A stretch of 62,452 bases of DNA from Deltaproteobacteria bacterium (GCA_021780495.1 JAJXYO010000017.1:1-62452), one strand, 5' to 3'; counted from the first letter of the stretch, positions 27,005 through 39,182 are shown. Notes: a model not told the origin generated them from the letters alone. Numbers and translations: made by a program.

Positions 27005-28855
27005 ATGAATAATGGAATATGCAACTACCCGTTTCAAGGCAGAGCGCCACGCGCGGTTCTTTGTGGCATCGTGCTTGTTATACTCGCTCTCTCCACCTCG
27101 TTGGCCCAAGCAGCCAATGATAAGCTCCTCTTTCTCGGCAATAAGAATATAGCTCCGGTGGTCTACCTGGATAACGGCGTCCCGGCGGGTGTTGCCGTTG
27201 ATATCGTACGTGCGCTTGCTCGATACATCTCACAACCGGTCGAAATCAGGGCCATGGATTGGTTGGAAGCACAAGCGCTGGTTGCGCGGGGGGACGCCGA
27301 TGTCCTGATTCAGATAAACCCGACTGAAGAGCGAAAACAATTATATGATTTTTCAGATACGTTGCTTGAATCGCAATTCTCAATTTTTACCGCAACAGAT
27401 CGGGTCGGCATTTCAGGGATCTCCAGTCTGCGCGGCCTACGTGTGGGAGTCGAATCGGGAGGCCTGCCCCAACAGCTTTTGGAAAAAAATCCTCATATTG
27501 CCTTGACAATCATTCCCGATTTTCTCGAAGGATTTAAACTGCTGAATCAGGGCACTGTGGATGCTGTGGTTGTCGACTACCGGGTCGGCTCGTATGTTAT
27601 TGCAGAAAATAAACTGCGAAACATCAAGGTGAGCGGTGAGCCCATTGCGTTCTCCTACTCTGCCTTTGCGGTAAAAAAAGGAAATACACAGCTGCTTGAT
27701 GCCATCAATGATGCCCTGCTCACCATGAAGGCCGACGGTACCTACCAGAAGATTCTCAACAGATGGAAACCGAAAGAGGTGATTTTTCAAACCCGAGAGC
27801 AGATCAGACAAAGGTATTACTCCGTTACGATCTTGATCTTACTCATACTGTTCCTGATTGCAGCGCTATGGATGCTGACCTTGAAAAAGGAGCTGATTAA
27901 ACGAAAGGCAGCCGAAGAGAAGTTGAGGGAACAGTATTCCACTTTAAGCAGCATCATCAACAGCGCCAATGCGACCATTTATTCTTTAGAACGGACATAC
28001 AATTACACCAGTTTTAACCAGGAACATGCTGTTGCCATGAAAGCGCTCTATGCTGCGGAGATCGAGCTGGGACACAGCTTATTGGAGTATATGAGCGTGC
28101 CGGAGGAGCGGGATGTCGTCAGGCGCAATCTTGATCGGGCATTGGCCGGAGAGCAAATCGATGAGGAATCGTATTCGGGGGAAGAACACAAATCGCGGCA
28201 CTGCTTTCAGATATCGTACAGTCCCATCAGGAGCGCAGAAGATGTCATCGGCGTCGCTGTGTTTGCCCGGGATATTACCGAGCGCAAGCGGGCCGAGGAA
28301 ACGCTGTACCGGGAGAGGACCTTGCTGCGATGCATCATAGACTCCGCCAGCGATCTGATCTTCATCAAAAACCGCGACTATATCTATCTCGGCTGTAACA
28401 AGGCCTTCGAACAATTCATCGGACTGACGGAAAGCGAGCAAATCGGCAAGAGTGACTTCGATTTTTTCGGTCAGGATAGGGGCGGCCTCATTCGGGAGAA
28501 CGACCGGCAGGTGCTTGGAGGTGGAAAAACGCTACGAACCGAGGAGTGGGTGACCTATCCGGATGGCAGCCGGTTACTCCTGGATGCCGTCAAGGTTCCC
28601 TTTTATGGAGCCGATGGTGAAATCCAGGGTCTGGTGGGGATTTGCCGAGATATCACCGAGCGCAAGCGGGGCGAGGAAGAGCTCGCTAGACTCAACGAAG
28701 AACTGGAACAACGGGTGAAACAGAGGACAGCCGAACTGGAGAAGACGAATGCGGATCTGCAAAAGATGAACCGGCTCTTCGTCGGCCGGGAACTCAGGAT
28801 GGTGGAGCTGAAGGAGCGGATCAGGGAGCTGGAAGGAAAAACGGCGGAGAAATAG
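27005..28855 (+). CDS. SBP_bac_3-PAS-PAS sensor protein with FVGREL tail, no kinase domain
   Basis: A 616-residue membrane sensor. Signal segment about 15-36, then an amino-acid-binding-protein-like domain (about 40-265: GVAVDIVRALA, GDADVLIQINPTEERK, LRGLRVGVESGG), a helix (about 275-296), PAS 1 (about 310-430, ending ARDITERKRAEE), PAS 2 (about 440-555, ending CRDITERKRGEEE), coiled coil QRVKQRTAELEK and tail [19 protein letters not shown]. Similar heads occur in BvgS/EvgS-like kinases, but no kinase is present. ATG 27005 follows GGAGAG; an ATG at 26966 lacks a site. The ligand is unknown. Confidence 0.87.
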   Translation: MNNGICNYPFQGRAPRAVLCGIVLVILALSTSLAQAANDKLLFLGNKNIAPVVYLDNGVPAGVAVDIVRALARYISQPVEIRAMDWLEAQALVARGDADVLIQINPTEERKQLYDFSDTLLESQFSIFTATDRVGISGISSLRGLRVGVESGGLPQQLLEKNPHIALTIIPDFLEGFKLLNQGTVDAVVVDYRVGSYVIAENKLRNIKVSGEPIAFSYSAFAVKKGNTQLLDAINDALLTMKADGTYQKILNRWKPKEVIFQTREQIRQRYYSVTILILLILFLIAALWMLTLKKELIKRKAAEEKLREQYSTLSSIINSANATIYSLERTYNYTSFNQEHAVAMKALYAAEIELGHSLLEYMSVPEERDVVRRNLDRALAGEQIDEESYSGEEHKSRHCFQISYSPIRSAEDVIGVAVFARDITERKRAEETLYRERTLLRCIIDSASDLIFIKNRDYIYLGCNKAFEQFIGLTESEQIGKSDFDFFGQDRGGLIRENDRQVLGGGKTLRTEEWVTYPDGSRLLLDAVKVPFYGADGEIQGLVGICRDITERKRGEEELARLNEELEQRVKQRTAELEKTNADLQKMNRLFVGRELRMVELKERIRELEGKTAEK

Positions 28856-28912
28856 TCTCCGGTAGTGCGGGTCTCTGGCCATAATTAGTGAACGTCGGAG
28901 GAAGTTTTCCTT

Positions 28913-31227
<2,315 letters not shown>

Positions 31228-31231
<4 letters not shown>

Positions 31232-31878
31232 ATGGCCGGGGCACAATCCTTGTCGTGGATGATACACCCGAGTCACTGCGGGCCCTGACCGGGATTCTTC
31301 AGCAGGAAGGATACTCAGTCAGGCCCGCCAACAGTGGGCAATTGGCGCTGGCATCCATTGCCGCGCAGCCGCCCGACCTGATCCTTCTGGATATCCGCAT
31401 GCCGGGTCTGGACGGTTTCGAGGTCTGCCGCCGCCTGAAGTCGGAGGAGGCCACCAGGAACATACCGGTCATCTTTCAGAGCGCCGCCACCGACCTGGCC
31501 GACCGCCTGGAGGGCTTGAAGATGGGGGCCGTGGATTACATCACCAAGCCCTTCCAGCGGGAGGAGCTCCTGGCGCGGGTGAAGACCCATCTGGAACTCG
31601 CCCTGCTGCGCGGGCATCTGGAGGTACTCGTCCAGGAACGGACCGCGCAATTGGAATTGGAAGTCGCCGAGCGCAAACGGGCTGAAGAGCAACTTCGCCT
31701 ATTGAACGAGGAACTGGAAGAGCGGGTACGGCAGCGCACCGCCGAGTTGGCGGCCAAAAATACCGAGCTTGAGCAGATGAACCGGATATTTGTCGGCCGC
31801 GAGTTGAGGATGATGGAGTTGAAGGAGCGGATCAGGGCGTTGGAGGGGCTGCCGGGTGGCAACCTTGACAACCCTTGA
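31228..31878 (+). CDS. Response regulator receiver with coiled coil and FVGREL tail
   Basis: A 216-residue protein. Receiver domain 1-125 ([10 protein letters not shown]; Asp in [13 protein letters not shown]; conserved Lys in YITKPF), then two coiled-coil stretches (LVQERTAQL and [13 protein letters not shown]) and tail [19 protein letters not shown]. There is no DNA-binding or enzymatic output. Its start overlaps the stop of the preceding kinase gene by 4 nt (ATGA), making it the likely phospho-partner of that kinase. It shares the tail with the kinase-less sensors and may join phosphotransfer to them by coiled-coil assembly. That last step is inference. Confidence 0.9.
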
Positions 31879-31922
31879 AAGGGAGATAGTATTTCGTTGA
31901 TTCGGCACACCAGGGGGGAGAC

Positions 31923-32588
31923 ATGCTGGAACAGGTCATGAACCAGTATAACGAGGCCGTCATGGATACCGACCGGGATCAGGCGCTGCTGGTTGTGCGC
32001 GACGCCCTGGCTCTGGGGGTTACGCCGGAAGAGGTGGTCTTTAATATCGTGGTGCCGGCCATCGAACTGATGATGAAGGCGATCAGCGAAGAGCAGGGCG
32101 TCACTCTGGCCCAGCATTTCATGGCCGCCCAGATCGCCTCGGAGGTGGTTGATGACATGGTACCCCGCTTCCGGAAGGCGCCCGAGAGTGTCGGCACGGT
32201 CATCATCGGCACCTCCCAGGGGGATTTTCACGGCCTCGGCAAACGAATCGTCAGCGGCTGCCTGAAGGCCATGATGGTCGAGGTGACCGACCTCGGCCTC
32301 AACGTGGCGCCGGAACGGTTCGTTGACGAGGCGCTGGCCCATGATGCCCAGGTCATCGCCATTTCTTCCATGATGGTACATACGGCACAGGGTGAAAATG
32401 GCTGCCGACGGGTGCGGCAGATATTGAAAGAACGCGGACTTGAGAGGCGGATCCGGATTGCCGTGGGAGGGGCGCCGTACCGCTTCGACCCGGAGCTGTA
32501 CAGGAACGTGGGGGCCGATGCCTGGGCCGAGAACGGCATAACGGCGGGCAGGGTCATCACCGGTCTGATCCGGGAGGTGCGGCCATGA
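31923..32588 (+). CDS. Corrinoid (B12-binding) protein of a methyltransferase system
   Basis: A 221-residue cytoplasmic protein. The N-terminal helical B12-binding-2 domain (about 1-88) precedes a Rossmann-like domain with the cobalt-ligand motif D-x-H-x-x-G as DFHGLG (His near 103). Later VGGAPY matches the usual GG loop near the nucleotide tail of the cofactor. Length fits MtaC/MttC/MtbC-type corrinoid proteins, which carry the methyl group between a substrate-specific methyltransferase and an acceptor. The next gene, a UroD-type methyltransferase, overlaps by 4 nt. No substrate-specific MT1 and no reactivating protein lie in the window. GGGGGAG precedes the ATG. Confidence 0.92.
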   Translation: MLEQVMNQYNEAVMDTDRDQALLVVRDALALGVTPEEVVFNIVVPAIELMMKAISEEQGVTLAQHFMAAQIASEVVDDMVPRFRKAPESVGTVIIGTSQGDFHGLGKRIVSGCLKAMMVEVTDLGLNVAPERFVDEALAHDAQVIAISSMMVHTAQGENGCRRVRQILKERGLERRIRIAVGGAPYRFDPELYRNVGADAWAENGITAGRVITGLIREVRP

Positions 32589-33622
32589 TGACCGGTATGC
32601 AACGACTCACTGCCGCTATCAACGGCACCCTGGCCGACCGGATCCCGGTTTTCTGCAATCTGCTGGATCAGGGGGCCAGGGAACTGGGGCTTCCCCTGGA
32701 GGAGTATTACAGAAGCGGCGAACTCGTTGCCGAGGCACAGCTCAGGATGCGGGCCAAATACGGTTATGACTGTCTCTGGAGCCTCTTCTATGTGGGTAAG
32801 GAGGCCGAGCTGCTGGGGTGCAGCAGGATGATCTATGCCAAGGACGGCCCACCCAATGTCGGTGAGATGATCATCAAAAAGTACGACGATATCGCCCGGC
32901 TGCAGGTCCCTGACGATATTGCATCCCACCCGGCCTTTGCCGAAGAGCTGAAGTGTCTGCGGATCCTCAAGGCCGAGGCCGGCGGCAGGTACCCGATCTG
33001 CGCCTATCTGACCGCCTCCATGACCATGCCCTCACTCCTGATGGGCATGGAGAAATGGCTGCAGATGCTGATGATGGGTCCTCATGATCTGCGCGATGAA
33101 CTGCTGGCCAAATGCTCGGACTTCTTCCGGAAGCAGATCGCCGCCTACCGCGCTGCCGGTGCGGATGTGCTGGTGTATTCCAACCCCTTCGGCTCCACCG
33201 ATGTTATCCCGCGCCGGTTCTTTGACGAACTGTCGCTGCCCTGGATGGAGCGGGACCTCGGGCCGGGCGGCACGGCCGGGGTGGTCTATTACTGCGGCAG
33301 CGCCCGCTTCAACAAGGTCATCGACGCGGTCATACGCCGTTTGGGGATCGGCGTCTACTATCTCAGCCCCATGGACGACATCGCCGAGGGAAAACGACTG
33401 GTTGCCGGGCGGGGGCTGACCTGCGGCGTGATCAACGATATCATGCTGCTGCACTGGTCGGCGACGGAGATCCGGGCCGAGGTCAAGCGGATGATCGCGG
33501 CCGGCAAGCCGGGGGGCAAATTTCTGTTCGGCACGCTGGTCATGCCCTATAACATCCCGGAAGAGAACATCCGGACGATGCTGGAGGCGGCTTACGAGTT
33601 CGGACGTTTTGAAACGCCATGA
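32585..33622 (+). CDS. UroD-type corrinoid methyltransferase (MtaA/CmuA-like)
   Basis: A 345-residue protein of the uroporphyrinogen decarboxylase superfamily. Blocks RIPVFCNLLDQGARELG, DVLVYSNPFGSTDVIP and the late GKFLFGTLVMPYNIPEENI match the methylcobamide:acceptor methyltransferase branch rather than heme-pathway HemE. MtaA-type enzymes use a zinc site H-x-C...C; here the region reads VYYCGS (Cys near 237), so the first His is Tyr, and a later Cys is in LTCGVIND. It would move a methyl group between the corrinoid protein and an acceptor. Overlaps of 4 nt on both sides place it in a three-gene operon. Confidence 0.88.
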   Translation: MMTGMQRLTAAINGTLADRIPVFCNLLDQGARELGLPLEEYYRSGELVAEAQLRMRAKYGYDCLWSLFYVGKEAELLGCSRMIYAKDGPPNVGEMIIKKYDDIARLQVPDDIASHPAFAEELKCLRILKAEAGGRYPICAYLTASMTMPSLLMGMEKWLQMLMMGPHDLRDELLAKCSDFFRKQIAAYRAAGADVLVYSNPFGSTDVIPRRFFDELSLPWMERDLGPGGTAGVVYYCGSARFNKVIDAVIRRLGIGVYYLSPMDDIAEGKRLVAGRGLTCGVINDIMLLHWSATEIRAEVKRMIAAGKPGGKFLFGTLVMPYNIPEENIRTMLEAAYEFGRFETP

Positions 33623-34218
33623 CGGCGCCGGCGGCCACTCCCCTGCTGCTTCTGGGCTGCGGTATTCTGCACAAAGAGCTTCGCTTTCTGATACAGAGAA
33701 ACAGCTGGCCGGTGGAGACCTTCTTTCTTGATTCTGCCCTGCATATCGACTTCGACAAACTCTCCCTGGCTCTGACCTCGGGCCTCCAACAGCATGCCGG
33801 ACGGGATGTGATCGTCTTCTACGGCGCCTGCCACCCGCTGATGGAGAAAATCCTCGCTTCCGCCGGAACGTTCCGGACCATGGGGCAAAACTGCGTGGAG
33901 ATGCTGCTGGGAGCGGAGCTGTTCACCCGCGAGCTGGAACAGGGCGCTTTTTTTCTTCTGGAAGATTGGGCGCGGCGCTGGGAGCGGATCGTGACGGCCA
34001 CCTTCGGCACAAACCGGGGGGTTATCCGGGAGATATACCAGGGCGATCGCGGCTATCTGCTGTGTATCTCGACACCCTGCTCCGCTGATTTCAGGGCCGA
34101 GGCCGAGCAGGCCGGCAGGCTGGTGGGCTTGCCGCTGCGCTGGCTCGATGTGTCGCTGGATCATCTGGAATCGGTGCTGCAGGAGGCCATCAACCGTAAA
34201 ATGAGAGCGCCGGTATGA
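33619..34218 (+). CDS. DUF1638 protein
   Basis: A 199-residue soluble protein with the family pattern: LLGCGILHKELRFLI at the N-terminus, VIVFYGACHP near 70, and MGQNCVEMLLG near 95. Conserved cysteines in these blocks may bind a metal or thiol ligand. DUF1638 proteins are usually encoded beside corrinoid proteins and UroD-type methyltransferases, as here; their reaction is, to my knowledge, unassigned. The start overlaps the preceding stop by 4 nt. The following 171 bases hold only short frames without recognisable products. Confidence 0.85.
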   Translation: MTAPAATPLLLLGCGILHKELRFLIQRNSWPVETFFLDSALHIDFDKLSLALTSGLQQHAGRDVIVFYGACHPLMEKILASAGTFRTMGQNCVEMLLGAELFTRELEQGAFFLLEDWARRWERIVTATFGTNRGVIREIYQGDRGYLLCISTPCSADFRAEAEQAGRLVGLPLRWLDVSLDHLESVLQEAINRKMRAPV

Positions 34219-34389
34219 CGGAGATGACACCCAGACCCTCGGCCGAACTGGCCCATTTGGCAATATGCAGATGCTTTTGCCGGAATTCACCAAGGCCCAC
34301 ACCTGGGTGTTTCACCTGCTGGCCGGCACAGAACGGATCGGCGTGATCAAACGATACATGCTGCTACAACGTATCAACGGGAGAAAACG

Positions 34390-35238
34390 ATGTGTGGCAA
34401 GGTGTGTAAATTCGGAGCAGCAATAACCCTTTTCTGGATCCTGGCGCTGTTACCGGGGTGGCCTGCTCCACCCGCCAATGCGGCTGAGGTCTACACCTTC
34501 GGGGTCGTCCCCCAGTATGATCAGAGGCAACTGTTCGCGACCTGGAAACCGATTCTGGATGAATTGGGGAAACGGACCGGGCTGTCTTTCAGACTGGTTT
34601 CCGCGGCTACTATTTCGGCCTTTGAAAAAGAATGCCTTAAAGGCGTCTATGATTTCGTATACCTGAACCCGTATCTACTTCTGAAGGCTGAAAAGCCGGT
34701 TGGTTACCAGCCGATCATCCGCGACCGCACAGAGCTTCGCGGGATACTGGTGGTCCGTAAGGACAGCCCCTTCAAAAGCCCGTCCGAGTTGAACGGCAAA
34801 ACCATTGCCTTTCCCTCACCCAATGCCCTGGGTGCATCCCTTCTGATGCGGGCAGAACTCTCCAACCTCTTCCACATCCGTTTTTCCCCGCTGTACGTAT
34901 CATCGCACGACTCAGTGTATCTCTATGTGGCAAAAGGGCTTGCGGAAGCAGGGGGCGGCGTCGAAAAGACCCTGCATGAACAGAAAGCGGCCATACGGGA
35001 TGCCCTGAAGGTCATTTATGTAACACGCCCCATGCCATCTCATCCCGTGGCGGTACATCCGAGAGTTGCCGGCCGGGATGCTGAAAAGGTCCGGCGTGCC
35101 TTTATCGAGATGGAGGCTGCACCCAGTGACCGGGAGCTGTTGGCAAAAATCCCGATGAATCACCCCGTATCAGCCGCCTTCAGTCAGTACACCCCGATGA
35201 GGAAGTGGGGATTGGACAAATTCTGGGTCAAGGAATAA
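34390..35238 (+). CDS. PhnD-like periplasmic binding protein
   Basis: A 282-residue exported protein. A signal segment (about 10-33) ends ANAAEV. The mature protein shows the phosphonate-binding-family pattern: FGVVPQYDQRQLFATWKPILDELG, DFVYLNPYLLL, ELNGKTIAFPSPNALGASL. PhnD-like domains bind phosphonates or other small anions, but many are linked to sensor kinases instead of transporters. The histidine kinase gene starts 5 nt downstream and no transporter genes are present, so a sensing role is likely. The ligand is unknown. GGGAG precedes the ATG. Confidence 0.87.
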   Translation: MCGKVCKFGAAITLFWILALLPGWPAPPANAAEVYTFGVVPQYDQRQLFATWKPILDELGKRTGLSFRLVSAATISAFEKECLKGVYDFVYLNPYLLLKAEKPVGYQPIIRDRTELRGILVVRKDSPFKSPSELNGKTIAFPSPNALGASLLMRAELSNLFHIRFSPLYVSSHDSVYLYVAKGLAEAGGGVEKTLHEQKAAIRDALKVIYVTRPMPSHPVAVHPRVAGRDAEKVRRAFIEMEAAPSDRELLAKIPMNHPVSAAFSQYTPMRKWGLDKFWVKE

Positions 35239-35242
35239 GCGC

Positions 35243-37000
35243 ATGGGGCTGAGAACAAAAATCTTTCTACCGATTTTCCTGGCGAGTGTCATCCTGGCGG
35301 CCTATATATCGGCCGTCTGGACTCCAAGGTGGCGGTCGGGCGTAGAAGCGATCTACCGGGAATCGGAGAAACGGCATCTTGAGAGCGTGGCCGATGGACT
35401 GGTGCCCTTTCTGCTGGGTAACCAGCTTGACGGGATCTATAGCACGCTTGACGCCCTCCTGAGCAAGAACGGAAACTGGGTGGATATCCAGTTATTCGAT
35501 CCCCACGGGAGGGTACTGTATCCTCTTGACGCCAGTCGCCTGCCTAAAGGGAATGAATCTCATGACATCAGGATTCTGTCGCAGGACATTCAATATGCGG
35601 GCTCGCGGTTGGGAAAACTTGCCGTAAAGGTAGATCTCACCGGGCAGCTGAGGGCGATTAATACCTGGTGCTCACATCTTCTGACCATGCTGCTCGTTGT
35701 AATGTTCCTCTTTCTGCTCTCAACCGTTGTTGTCCTTGAACAGCTGGTGAGAAAACCGATACGCCTCCTCTCCGATGCATCCCAAAGGCTGGCAGGTGGT
35801 GACTATGAGGTGCCGTTGCCACAGCCGAAAAACGATGAGGTCGGAGTACTCATCAACAGCTTTGCAGCGATGCGTGACGCAATAAGCATGAATGCGGAAA
35901 GGCTTTCCACAACAAATGAACAACTGCGCAGCGAGATCGCGGTGCGCAAACAGGCCGAGGAAGAACTCCATATCCAGACGGCCGAGCTTGAACAGGAGGT
36001 GGCCGAGCGTCAGATGGCCCAGGAACGCCTTCAGGCGCAGGCTGGACTGCTGGAAAAGGAGATCGAGGAGCACAAAAAGGCACAAGACGAGTTGGAAAAA
36101 TCGAACGAGAGCCTTGAACAGCGCGTCCAGGAACGGACGAGCGAGCTGAACGAGAGGAATGACGAAGTGCAGCGGGCCTATGACGACCTGAAGATGGTCC
36201 AGTCGCAACTTCTCCAGCAGGACAAGATGGCCTCCATCGGCCAGCTGGCGGCCGGGGTGGCCCACGAGATCAACAACCCGATCGGATTCATCATCAGCAA
36301 TCTGGGCAGTCTCGGCAGATACGTAGATAAGCTGACCGCCTTCCTTGGCTCCGATGAACAGCTGTGTGGCGGCTGCGACCCGGCCATCCGGGAGCTCATG
36401 ATGCAGGAACGAAAAAAATACAAGATCAACCACATCTGCCAGGACCTGCCCGAGCTGATAGCCGAGTCCTTCGAAGGTGCGGAGCGGATCCGCAAGATCG
36501 TCCAGGACCTGAAGAGCTTTTCCCGGATCGACAGCTCGGCCGGCGCCTTGAGCGACATCAACGAGGGGCTGGAGAGCACCCTCTCGATTGCCTGGAACGA
36601 GCTGAAGTACAAGGCGACCGTGACCAGGGAGTACGGTCGGCTGCCCCAGGTCTGGTGCAATCTGGGTCAGCTCAATCAGGTGTTTTTGAACCTGCTGGTG
36701 AATGCGGCCCATGCCATCAAGGAACAGGGCGAGATCCGCATAGCGACCGGGGAAAAGGATGGCACGGTGTGGATCGCCATCAGCGATACCGGCCAGGGTA
36801 TCCCGCCGGAGAATGTCTCGCGGATCTTCGAGCCGTTCTTCACCACCAAGGAGGTGGGCAAGGGGACCGGGCTCGGACTGGCCATCGCCTACGATATCGT
36901 TGTCAACAAGCATGGCGGCACGATCGAGGTAGCCAGCGAGACCGGCATCGGAACCACCTTCACGATCACGCTGCCGGTAACGAGAGCCGCTCTGCCCTGA
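35243..37000 (+). CDS. Membrane histidine kinase paired with a PhnD-like binding protein
   Basis: A 585-residue kinase. Helix 1 (about 7-27), periplasmic domain of about 120 residues, helix 2 (about 150-172), HAMP (to about 225), a coiled-coil linker with [14 protein letters not shown] and [11 protein letters not shown], HisKA-like segment with [16 protein letters not shown] (about 335-350), an insert containing [11 protein letters not shown], and an ATPase domain with [14 protein letters not shown] and [11 protein letters not shown]. There is no receiver domain. Its linker is nearly the same as that of the MASE3-PAS protein at 16115, although here a kinase follows instead of the FVGREL tail. 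It probably reads the binding protein encoded 5 nt upstream. No cognate regulator is adjacent. Confidence 0.9.
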   Translation: MGLRTKIFLPIFLASVILAAYISAVWTPRWRSGVEAIYRESEKRHLESVADGLVPFLLGNQLDGIYSTLDALLSKNGNWVDIQLFDPHGRVLYPLDASRLPKGNESHDIRILSQDIQYAGSRLGKLAVKVDLTGQLRAINTWCSHLLTMLLVVMFLFLLSTVVVLEQLVRKPIRLLSDASQRLAGGDYEVPLPQPKNDEVGVLINSFAAMRDAISMNAERLSTTNEQLRSEIAVRKQAEEELHIQTAELEQEVAERQMAQERLQAQAGLLEKEIEEHKKAQDELEKSNESLEQRVQERTSELNERNDEVQRAYDDLKMVQSQLLQQDKMASIGQLAAGVAHEINNPIGFIISNLGSLGRYVDKLTAFLGSDEQLCGGCDPAIRELMMQERKKYKINHICQDLPELIAESFEGAERIRKIVQDLKSFSRIDSSAGALSDINEGLESTLSIAWNELKYKATVTREYGRLPQVWCNLGQLNQVFLNLLVNAAHAIKEQGEIRIATGEKDGTVWIAISDTGQGIPPENVSRIFEPFFTTKEVGKGTGLGLAIAYDIVVNKHGGTIEVASETGIGTTFTITLPVTRAALP

Positions 37001-37126
37001 GACTTAAGGAGAGGTGGAACGCATCCTTTGGCGGCACGTCCTAAAATGTATGAATCCTGACTGATGCGCACGGCCAGGGCACCAGGCCCGCAACCGTACG
37101 AGCTACAGCGCTGCCCGGGAGGTACG

Positions 37127-37654
37127 ATGGAGGATCGGTCTGTCAACACATCTGCCCTGCTGCTTGTCTTTAGACTCGACCGGCAGCGTTACGCTCTCCA
37201 TCTGGATGCGGTTGAACGTGTTGTGCGGGCGGTGGCGGTTACCGCGCTGCCCGATGCCCCGGAAATCGTGCATGGCATTATCAATGTGCAGAGCCGGATC
37301 GTTCCGGTCATAAACATGCGCAAATGCTTCCACCATCCGGAGAAACGCATGGGCACGAGCGACCAGTTCATCATTGCAGCCACTGCTGCCGGGACGTTTG
37401 CACTTGTGGCGGATGCGGCGCTGGAGGTCCTGGCCTGTCCGTCCGCGGGGGTTGTTCCGTCCGGTGAGATACTCCCTCACATGGAACGCGTCGAAGGGGT
37501 GATGATCCTGGCGGACGGCATGGTCCTGATTTCCGATCTTGACAAAATCCTGGCCCTTGCTGATGAAGCGCTCCCGGCCGATTGGCCGAAAGGGTGTGCC
37601 GCCATCGGCGGGCAGGCCGGGGAAGGGCAACCGGGGCAGTCCCATGAACTGTAG
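37127..37654 (+). CDS. CheW-like coupling protein (WspB position)
   Basis: A 175-residue CheW-domain protein: LLVFRLDRQRYALHLDAVERVVR, then IVHGIINVQSRIVPVINMRKCF with the usual CheW folding pattern. It couples a chemoreceptor to CheA. ATG 37127 has GGGAGGT upstream; a longer frame to 37064 lacks a site. Its end overlaps cheR by 11 nt. In gene order and partners it corresponds to WspB of Wsp-type systems. Confidence 0.88.
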   Translation: MEDRSVNTSALLLVFRLDRQRYALHLDAVERVVRAVAVTALPDAPEIVHGIINVQSRIVPVINMRKCFHHPEKRMGTSDQFIIAATAAGTFALVADAALEVLACPSAGVVPSGEILPHMERVEGVMILADGMVLISDLDKILALADEALPADWPKGCAAIGGQAGEGQPGQSHEL

Positions 37655-39182
37655 CCAAAGCCGGATACCCGAACCAGCGGGAGCAGGGCTGCCGGATGAG
37701 CTGCTGGCACGGCTCAGCAGTCATGTCGCCGCCCAGATGGGTCTGCATTTTCCGCCAGCCAAATGGCAGACCCTGAAAAATGCCTTTAGTTCGGCCGCCG
37801 GGGAACTCGGCTTTCGGGACCCGGAGGGCTGCGCCAACTGGTTCATGAGCGCCCCGCTTTCCAAGGAGCTGGTTGAAGCCATGGCCGGCTACCTGACCAT
37901 CGGGGAAACCTACTTTCTGCGGGAAAAGCGGAGCTTCGAAATTCTGGCTGAAGAGATTATCCCGGAGATCACCCGCACGCGCCGGCCAGGCGAGCAGCGG
38001 CTGCGGATCTGGAGCGCGGGGTGTTCAAGCGGCGAAGAGGCCTATTCCCTGGCCATTACACTCCACAGGATGAACCATCTCCTGCACGGCTGGAATATTT
38101 CGATCCTGGCGACCGACATCAACCCTCAAGCGCTGCGCAAGGCCGTGGAAGGGATCTACACGGAATGGTCATTCCGCGACCCTCCTGTCTGGCTCAAGGA
38201 GAACTACTTCAAAAAGAGCGTTGACGGCCGCTTGAGGTTGATCGCCCCGATCAGAAAGATGGTGACCTTCGCCTATCTCAACCTGATCGAGGATCCGTAT
38301 CCCTCGCTACCCAGCGACACGAATGCCATGGACGTGATCTTCTGTCGCAACGTGCTGATGTACTTTACCCCGGAGCTGGCCCGCAAGGTTGTCGAACGAT
38401 TCCACCGCTCGCTCGTGGATGGTGGCTGGCTGATCGTCAGCCCCTGCGAGGTTTCCCAGCTCCTCTCTCCGCTGTTCAAGGCCGTTAATTTCCGCGACGC
38501 GATCTATTATCAGAAACAGCCGCCAGGCGCCAGGCAGCCCGAACACAGGGGGCCTGAGCCGAACACCCGTTTGGCTCCCTCGCCGCCAGCCGTGCCGGAA
38601 GCTCGCCGGGCCCCGCCCATGGCAGTCCGTCCCCAGTCAGTACCGCCGGTTGTCCGGCCGGCCCTGCCCTTGGAGCAATCCTGTTACGAAGAGGCCCTGG
38701 CGCTGTATGAGCGGGGACTCTACCCGCAAGCGGAGCACAAACTCTCTGCGCTGCTCCGGCCGGATGGCGTGAACGTCCCGGCGACGGTCCTGTTGTGCCG
38801 GATCCGCGCCAATCAAGGGCAGCTGGCCGATGCGTTGCTGCTGCTCGATCAGGCCTTGGCCACGGACAAACTCAACCCGGGCCTGCACTATCTCCGGGCC
38901 ATGATTCTCCAGGAACAGGGCGCCGACCATGAGGCGGGCAACTCGCTGAAGCGGGCGCTCTACCTGGACCAGAACCTGGTGGTTGCCCATCTGGCCCTGG
39001 CAAACCTTGCCCGGAAAGGGGGCAGGCTCAAGGAGTACCGCACGTATCTGGAGACCGCCCTGACAATCCTCGGCAGCTGTCCTGCGGACGAAATTCTGCC
39101 GGAAGCCGAAGGGATGACGGCGGGCAGGCTCATGAATATCATCGGATCGATGGAGACGAGGGGAGAGCGGGATGGAAGCTAA
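37644..39182 (+). CDS. CheR-type methyltransferase with C-terminal TPR region (WspC-like)
   Basis: A 512-residue protein. The CheR N-terminal helical domain (about 20-80) and the SAM-binding domain (LRIWSAGCSSGEEAYSLAI near 115, NVLMYFTPE near 235) methylate glutamates of the receptor. A proline-rich linker (about 295-335) leads to tetratricopeptide repeats (about 340-490), as in WspC/FrzF-like CheR proteins. The start ATG 37644 lies inside the end of cheW, and its stop overlaps the next cheW by 11 nt. The frame extends upstream, but only through cheW. Confidence 0.93.
   Translation: MNCSQSRIPEPAGAGLPDELLARLSSHVAAQMGLHFPPAKWQTLKNAFSSAAGELGFRDPEGCANWFMSAPLSKELVEAMAGYLTIGETYFLREKRSFEILAEEIIPEITRTRRPGEQRLRIWSAGCSSGEEAYSLAITLHRMNHLLHGWNISILATDINPQALRKAVEGIYTEWSFRDPPVWLKENYFKKSVDGRLRLIAPIRKMVTFAYLNLIEDPYPSLPSDTNAMDVIFCRNVLMYFTPELARKVVERFHRSLVDGGWLIVSPCEVSQLLSPLFKAVNFRDAIYYQKQPPGARQPEHRGPEPNTRLAPSPPAVPEARRAPPMAVRPQSVPPVVRPALPLEQSCYEEALALYERGLYPQAEHKLSALLRPDGVNVPATVLLCRIRANQGQLADALLLLDQALATDKLNPGLHYLRAMILQEQGADHEAGNSLKRALYLDQNLVVAHLALANLARKGGRLKEYRTYLETALTILGSCPADEILPEAEGMTAGRLMNIIGSMETRGERDGS

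Noticed and set aside
34215..34389. Short frames between the DUF1638 gene and the PhnD-like gene
   Set aside because: One starts at an ATGA overlap but runs only about 40 codons with no pattern; another is short and has no start site. May be a remnant, but nothing supports a gene.
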